Assembly: GCA_018401135.1 (NCBI GenBank)
Contig: JAGYLL010000009.1
Location: 1-32,028, forward strand
Direction of reading: 5' to 3'
Source of the DNA: Candidatus Moraniibacteriota bacterium
GTDB lineage: Bacteria; Patescibacteriota; Minisyncoccia; Moranbacterales; GCA-2747515
DNA length: 32,028 bases
Every line of letters begins with the position of its first letter. Position 1 is the first letter of the stretch. The translations under genes were made by a program, and so were the position numbers. This document shows positions 27,207 to 32,028 of this stretch, one piece after another. Below the pieces are notes generated by a model. That model was not told the origin of the DNA and searched no databases. It was given only the letters and a program-made list of their open reading frames with translations.

Positions 27207-29497
27207 TTATATTGCTCCATCTTTTTTTATTTGATCAAGTCGAACAGAAAGAAGTTTTGAAACACCATCATCCATAGTTACTCCATAGAGAACATCGGCT
27301 TGACGCATAGTTTCTCTATTATGAGTTATCACGATAAATTGTGTTTGGCTCGAAAGAGTTTGAAGAAGACTACTAAATCTTCGAGAATTTATTTCATCAA
27401 GAGCTGCTTCTACCTCATCAAGAACAACAAAAGGGGGTGGGTTATGGGCTATAATCGCAAAAAGCAATGACAAAGAGACAAGTGATCTTTCTCCTCCTGA
27501 GAGCATAGAAAGTCTATTTACTCGTTTTTTTGGAGGTTGTATTTTTATATCAATACCCCACTCAGACACACCCTCTTCTTTTTCGTCATCTTCATTACCA
27601 TTTTCTGTTTCTTGTAAAGTTTCTTTCGATACTAACCGAGTTTTTTCAAGTGAGGCTGTTCCCCATCAAACATGAGAGTGAAATATTTTCCAAATTCTTG
27701 ATTTATCTTTATAAATGCCTTTTTAAAATCTTTTTCGATACGTTCATTCATTTGGACAATTATTTTTTCCAGAGAAATCATAGCGTTTTCCAAGTCTTCA
27801 CTTTCTCTTAAAAGAAAATCGTAACGATCTTGAGTTTCTTTGTATTCTTGTGCGATCAAAGGATCTATACCTCCAATCATAGCAAGTTTGGATTGTAATC
27901 GCTCAATATGTCTTTCTGTTTCAAAAATATCTAACTTTTCCGAAAGTTCTTTTTGATCTGAAAGCAAAAGAGATTCTGGTTCCCTTCCTAATCGATTGTA
28001 TATTTCTTTGGAAAGATCCTCCATCTTCACCTCGCATCTCGTAGCTTCAATTTTTTTAGCATTATAGGTATTTTGTAAAGAAAAAAGAGTCTGTCGCAAA
28101 GAAGAGATTTCTTTTTCCATAGTAAAATAAGATTCATTAGAATTTTTTGTTTCTCCTATACATTCCTCAATTTCTTTTTCTTTTTTTTTCAATACCTTTT
28201 CTTTCTCTTCGATATCTTTACTAAGTCGAGCAATCCTTTGTTCATTTTCATGCATTCTCTGCTGAAAAGATTCTTCTTCTTTTTCCAAAAGACTCGTGTC
28301 ACGAGCAACTCTTGTTGTAGATTGTTCACACTCTTTATCCAATCGCTTCAAATCCTCCAAGAGATCATATGCCTCTTTTTTCTTAATTTCCCATTCAGAA
28401 AAATCTTTTATAGTTTGTAAAAAAGTAAAAATTTCTTGAAGTGTCTTTTGAATAGAAGAAAGTCGCTTACGAATAAAAGGGAGGTCGACAGGAATAATAT
28501 CAAATGTTTTTCGATTTTTATATCTTTCACGTTCCGCATCAGTAAAACCTTGATATTGAGCTCTTCGTCGCTCCAGATCGGAAATCTCACGATGAAACAA
28601 TGCTATTTCTCTTCGAATAGTATCTTGTTTCGAAGTATCTTGCATTTTTTTTGAAGATTCTTTTTGTTTTTCGATGAAACTATCCAATTTCCTTTCCAAA
28701 AGTTTCATCTCCCTTCCTGTTATGGACATAACTTCTTCATACTGAGCATATTCTAAGAGAAGATCATTCCACAATCGATAATAATATGGCTCTTGTGTAA
28801 GACGAAGTTCTTGTTCAGTATCCCGTCTTTGCTCTGCTTTTTTGGCCTGTCGTTTAAGAAGTCGGAGACGTGGCTCTATTTCTTCAAGGAGACGTGCTGT
28901 TTGTAAGAGATTTTCTCGCGTAGCTATAAGTTTCTTTTGGGATCTTTCTCTTTTTATTTGATAAGGCTTTACGCCCGCCGCCTCTTCGAGAATACTTCTT
29001 CTTTCCGAAAGAGAGGCATTAAGAATAGCATCTGACATTCCTTGATTGAGAACGCATTGGCTTTCCTTTCCAATTCCAATGAGAGCGAAAAGGTCTATTA
29101 CATCAATAAGTCGCACTCGAGAATCATTGATAAAATACTCCCCTTCCCCGCTCCTGTGAACTTTTCTTGTTACCGTGACATCACGATAATCAATATCAAT
29201 TTTTTTGTCAGAATTATCAAAAAAAAGAGACACCGATGATGTTCCCATCTGCGACCTCGATTTAGATCCTGAAAATATAACATCATGTGTTTTTTTTCCA
29301 CGAAGATTTTTAGCTGATTGTTCTCCCATAACCCAGCGAATAGCATCAGCTATATTTGATTTTCCTGATCCGTTTGGACCGACAATAGCAGTTACTCCAA
29401 AATATCTTTCTTCATCCTTTTCTTGAAAACAAAAAGGAAGCTCTGTTTTAGAGGCAAAAGATTTGAAACCATGAAGCGCTATTTTTCGCAAATACAT
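27207..29497 (-). CDS. smc: SMC chromosome segregation ATPase, interrupted by one frameshift; no hinge domain seen
   Basis: N-terminal frame (27632-29497): LRKIALHGFKSFASKTEL, VGPNGSGKSNIADAIRWVMGEQSAKNLRG, SERRSILEEAAGV. C-terminal frame (from 27207): MLSGGERSLVSLSLLFAI, PFVVLDEVEAALDEINSRRF, FIVITHNRETMRQADVLYGVTMDDGVSKLLSVRL. Confidence 0.92.
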
Positions 29498-29628
29498 AAA
29501 AATATGGAATCAAAAAGATATATATATCATACCCTAAAAAAGAAATAAAAAAAATATTGACAAATAGCACAAAAATACGCTTCTTTCTTCTCTTTACACA
29601 AGAAAGAAAACTTTCCAGCAAGAAATAC

Positions 29629-30822
29629 CTATTGAGACATTTCTTCTCCAGAAAGAGAAATCTCTATTTCTTCCGTACCACGAAGAATTGAAAGGGTGAT
29701 TTTCCCGTCCTTACTGACATCTTGCAAAGTACGAGAGAGAGTATCTTTTGCTGTTATGGGGATTTCATTTACTTTTGTTATAATATCACCGTAGCGAAGA
29801 CCTGCTTTTTGTGCCGGAGAATTATACAAGAGAACTGATGTGCTTAGAGTACTTTCTGGAAAAGCCAACCATGCACCTTCTTCTACCGCAAGGTTATTTT
29901 TTTTTGCAATAATCGGAGAAATTGGCGTATATGATATACCGAAAAAGAACGTTTCTTGAAAAGAGTCTTCGATAATACGTGCGACACTCTCTCGAACTTC
30001 ATTGGATTCTAAAATGTATTCAAAAATATCACTTCCAACTTTTCTTAAACCAAGTATACCCATGAGTTCACCATCATAACTCAAAACAGCAGATCCTGAT
30101 TTTTGTACTTTTCCAGTAAAAGAAGTCTTGAATACCCCCTGATGTCTTTCTGTGGAAGCAAGAAATTGTGGTGCAAGAGAGAAATAGGGATCATAGTTTT
30201 CTATAGTTCCAGAGAGGAATCGATTGGTATTTTTTGCATCGAAAAATTCTAATGCTATGACTTTTCTTCCTAATTGAAAGTCTGAAGAATCTGCAAAAGA
30301 AAGGGGTGAAAAATTACTACCGGAAATACGAAGAAAAGAAAGTTTTGTAAAAATATCTTGTCTCAAAAATTCTGCTGAATACCACACACCATCAAAAGAC
30401 ATAACTTCATACGCCCATCCCTCAGAAGAAAGATCCTCCTCTTCTAAAAAAGAAGTTACAATAAGCCCATCATTCGTGACTATAATTCCTGTTGCCTCCA
30501 AAATTTGTTCTTGCAAAGAATTTGATTCCGATGAAGATGCTTTAATATACACAATAGATTTTTCAGCATTTCTTGCAATACGATCAAGTCGATCATCTTC
30601 TCGAATGATAATTTCTTCCTTGTTATTTATGATAGTAGTATTCTCTCGAGAAGTTCCCAAAAGATCCCACTGAGAAAATACTTTCATTTCAGCGAGGATA
30701 GGCAAGAAAAATCGAATAGTCACTATAGCGACAATACCACAAAGAAAAGCAAAAAATGTCCATTTCGCTATCCATTTCAATGAAAGAAAAAACCATCGTA
30801 TATAGGTAATCATAGTTTTCAT
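29629..30822 (-). CDS. HtrA/DegP-like trypsin-fold plus PDZ protein, catalytic triad degenerate
   Basis: N-terminal TM; GIIVTNDGLIVTSFLEEED; DIFTKLSFLRIS; VQKSGSAVLSYDGELMGI; PDZ: AWLAFPESTLSTSVLLYNSPAQKAGLRYGDIITKVNEIPITAKDTLSRTL. Confidence 0.82.
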   Translation of the reverse strand: MKTMITYIRWFFLSLKWIAKWTFFAFLCGIVAIVTIRFFLPILAEMKVFSQWDLLGTSRENTTIINNKEEIIIREDDRLDRIARNAEKSIVYIKASSSESNSLQEQILEATGIIVTNDGLIVTSFLEEEDLSSEGWAYEVMSFDGVWYSAEFLRQDIFTKLSFLRISGSNFSPLSFADSSDFQLGRKVIALEFFDAKNTNRFLSGTIENYDPYFSLAPQFLASTERHQGVFKTSFTGKVQKSGSAVLSYDGELMGILGLRKVGSDIFEYILESNEVRESVARIIEDSFQETFFFGISYTPISPIIAKKNNLAVEEGAWLAFPESTLSTSVLLYNSPAQKAGLRYGDIITKVNEIPITAKDTLSRTLQDVSKDGKITLSILRGTEEIEISLSGEEMSQ

Positions 30823-30910
30823 TATATACCAAAAAGGAAAAGAAACCAAATAACTAATTATTTCTCACTAACCGAAAAATATATATCAAAATTTTTCTCT
30901 ACTCTCCTCT

Positions 30911-31609
30911 TTAAGAATAAACCTTCGTTCCCCTGTAAACACCTCCTTCTAAGTAGTTCTGGAAATTCTTGAGATCTTTTCCATTCATAATAGCCACCTC
31001 AAGATTTATTTCTTCAGCCAGTTTTGAAGCGACAGGATCGAAAGGAGCATTAAGACCTGGTCTCCATACATTACCCACAATATTTCGAAAATCTTTCCAG
31101 GAAATTTTTTCTACTTTTTCAGCATCTTTGTATTTTTTTGGATCTTTAGTATACACATAATCAATATTAGAAAGATTTACTAGAGAAGTTATGTCGAGAT
31201 ATTTTGCCAAAAGTACAGCGTCGTAATCAGTAGAACATCCGGGTCTATATCCAGCTGCTATGATAATTGATTCCTTACAATACGAAAAATCCTCAAGATC
31301 ATGAGGATTTGTGTTGATTCGAGGATAGGCATAATCACGAAAAATAGTTCGCAAAAGCTGTGCATTAAGACGTGTAGAATGAATACCAAGCCAATCACGA
31401 TCTTCATCAGTCAATGTTTCGTCAACACCATAGGCCGCATCTTGATATTTTCTTGCTGTTCTTCCGCCACCCGCAATAAGAATAAATTTCCAACCATTTT
31501 CTATGTAGAAAATAAGAAGCTTTTTTAATTCTTTGAGATATACCCAATCAATGTCATCTGGGACAATAAGAGATCCTCCGAGAGAGATGATACACATTTT
31601 CTTTTGCAT
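30911..31609 (-). CDS. Amino-acid-kinase-family UMP kinase, archaeal-type subgroup
   Basis: MCIISLGGSLIVPDDID, LIAGGGRTARKYQDAA, WLGIHSTRLNAQLL, GYRPGCSTDYDAVLLAKYL, NLSNIDYVYTKDPKKYKDA. Confidence 0.82.
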   Translation of the reverse strand: MQKKMCIISLGGSLIVPDDIDWVYLKELKKLLIFYIENGWKFILIAGGGRTARKYQDAAYGVDETLTDEDRDWLGIHSTRLNAQLLRTIFRDYAYPRINTNPHDLEDFSYCKESIIIAAGYRPGCSTDYDAVLLAKYLDITSLVNLSNIDYVYTKDPKKYKDAEKVEKISWKDFRNIVGNVWRPGLNAPFDPVASKLAEEINLEVAIMNGKDLKNFQNYLEGGVYRGTKVYS

Positions 31610-31660
31610 ACTTTTTTAAGATATTTTATGATACTTCTCTTTCACTTGTAAAACATTTTT

Positions 31661-32028
31661 TCATTCTATGCAACCTTCTACATATCCTGCTGATTGCGCA
31701 TCCTCTTTACTGGTAAAACATTTTCTATTTTCAGGTTTTATTTGTTTTGCCCAATGACAAGAAGGAGAATGGTATTTATTAGAATGAACACTTCCCACAA
31801 AAACACAACTTTGTTCATTTTCAGGAACTACTTTTTGAGTAGAATTTTTTTGAGACATTACCCCCTGTACATCTTTTTCTAAAGAAATTTCTTCAGGAAA
31901 AGGACAATCTTCTCGTAATCGCTCAAGAATAAGAGGTTCTTCTTTTTGCTGATTGCTCATAAGAAATCCAGCCTCAAAAGAAATAATAGAGCTAAAAATG
32001 AAACATATAAAAATAATGCATGATTTTT
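31661..32028 (-). CDS. Secreted small protein with Ada-like zinc-binding module (5' end beyond the window)
   Basis: CVFVGSVHSNKYHSPSCHWAKQIKPENRKCFTSKEDAQSAGYVEGCIE. The frame stays open upstream of the tracked Met to the window edge as KSCIIFICFIFSSIISFEAGFLMSNQQK, a likely signal peptide. Confidence 0.7.
   Translation of the reverse strand, partial: KSCIIFICFIFSSIISFEAGFLMSNQQKEEPLILERLREDCPFPEEISLEKDVQGVMSQKNSTQKVVPENEQSCVFVGSVHSNKYHSPSCHWAKQIKPENRKCFTSKEDAQSAGYVEGCIE

Noticed and set aside
27640-27664. Programmed -1 frameshift at G_AAA_AAA in smc
   Set aside because: Not adopted as the main explanation: a one-G indel restores the conserved GG motif better and the heptamer is suboptimal. 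Kept as an alternative to test.
1-32028. UGA recoding (code 25-type)
   Set aside because: Intact genes have no internal UGA, and the Wzz-like and Ada-like ORFs appear to end in TGA. The dnaE fragmentation needs frame changes, not recoding.
1-32028. CRISPR arrays, IS elements, prophage, tRNA/rRNA genes
   Set aside because: No direct-repeat/spacer pattern, transposase, phage structural gene or cloverleaf-like intergenic sequence was seen; intergenic gaps are short and AT-rich.

Overview
AT-rich, densely packed bacterial chromosome segment. Gene content and domain architectures fit a reduced-genome, Patescibacteria/CPR-like organism (inference only). Two genes appear to end in TGA and no intact gene needs UGA recoding, so the standard bacterial code looks right. 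I found no rRNA, tRNA, CRISPR array or IS element. Recognisable genes: dus (cut by window start), galE, priA, def, fmt, tandem rhodanese, groS, receiver plus Zn-ribbon protein, dnaJ, yidD, GGDEF protein, RNHCP protein, rnhB, dnaE, thrS, miaA, GT4 glycosyltransferase, Wzz-like protein, smc, HtrA-like PDZ protein, archaeal-type UMP kinase, and a secreted Ada-like Zn protein (cut by window end). There is also a cell-envelope block of large membrane/extracytoplasmic proteins at 1.0-2.8 kb and 3.8-8.9 kb. Strongest observations: (1) the 3' quarter of dnaE is still recognisable but broken into many reading frames; (2) smc has one frameshift at a G tract and appears to lack a hinge domain; (3) several proteins keep their fold but have lost catalytic residues (PriA, HtrA, both rhodanese domains, receiver phospho-Asp); (4) two CIRCE/HrcA operators share the same half-site deviation, one overlapping a terminator. 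All calls are by eye; no database search or alignment was run.
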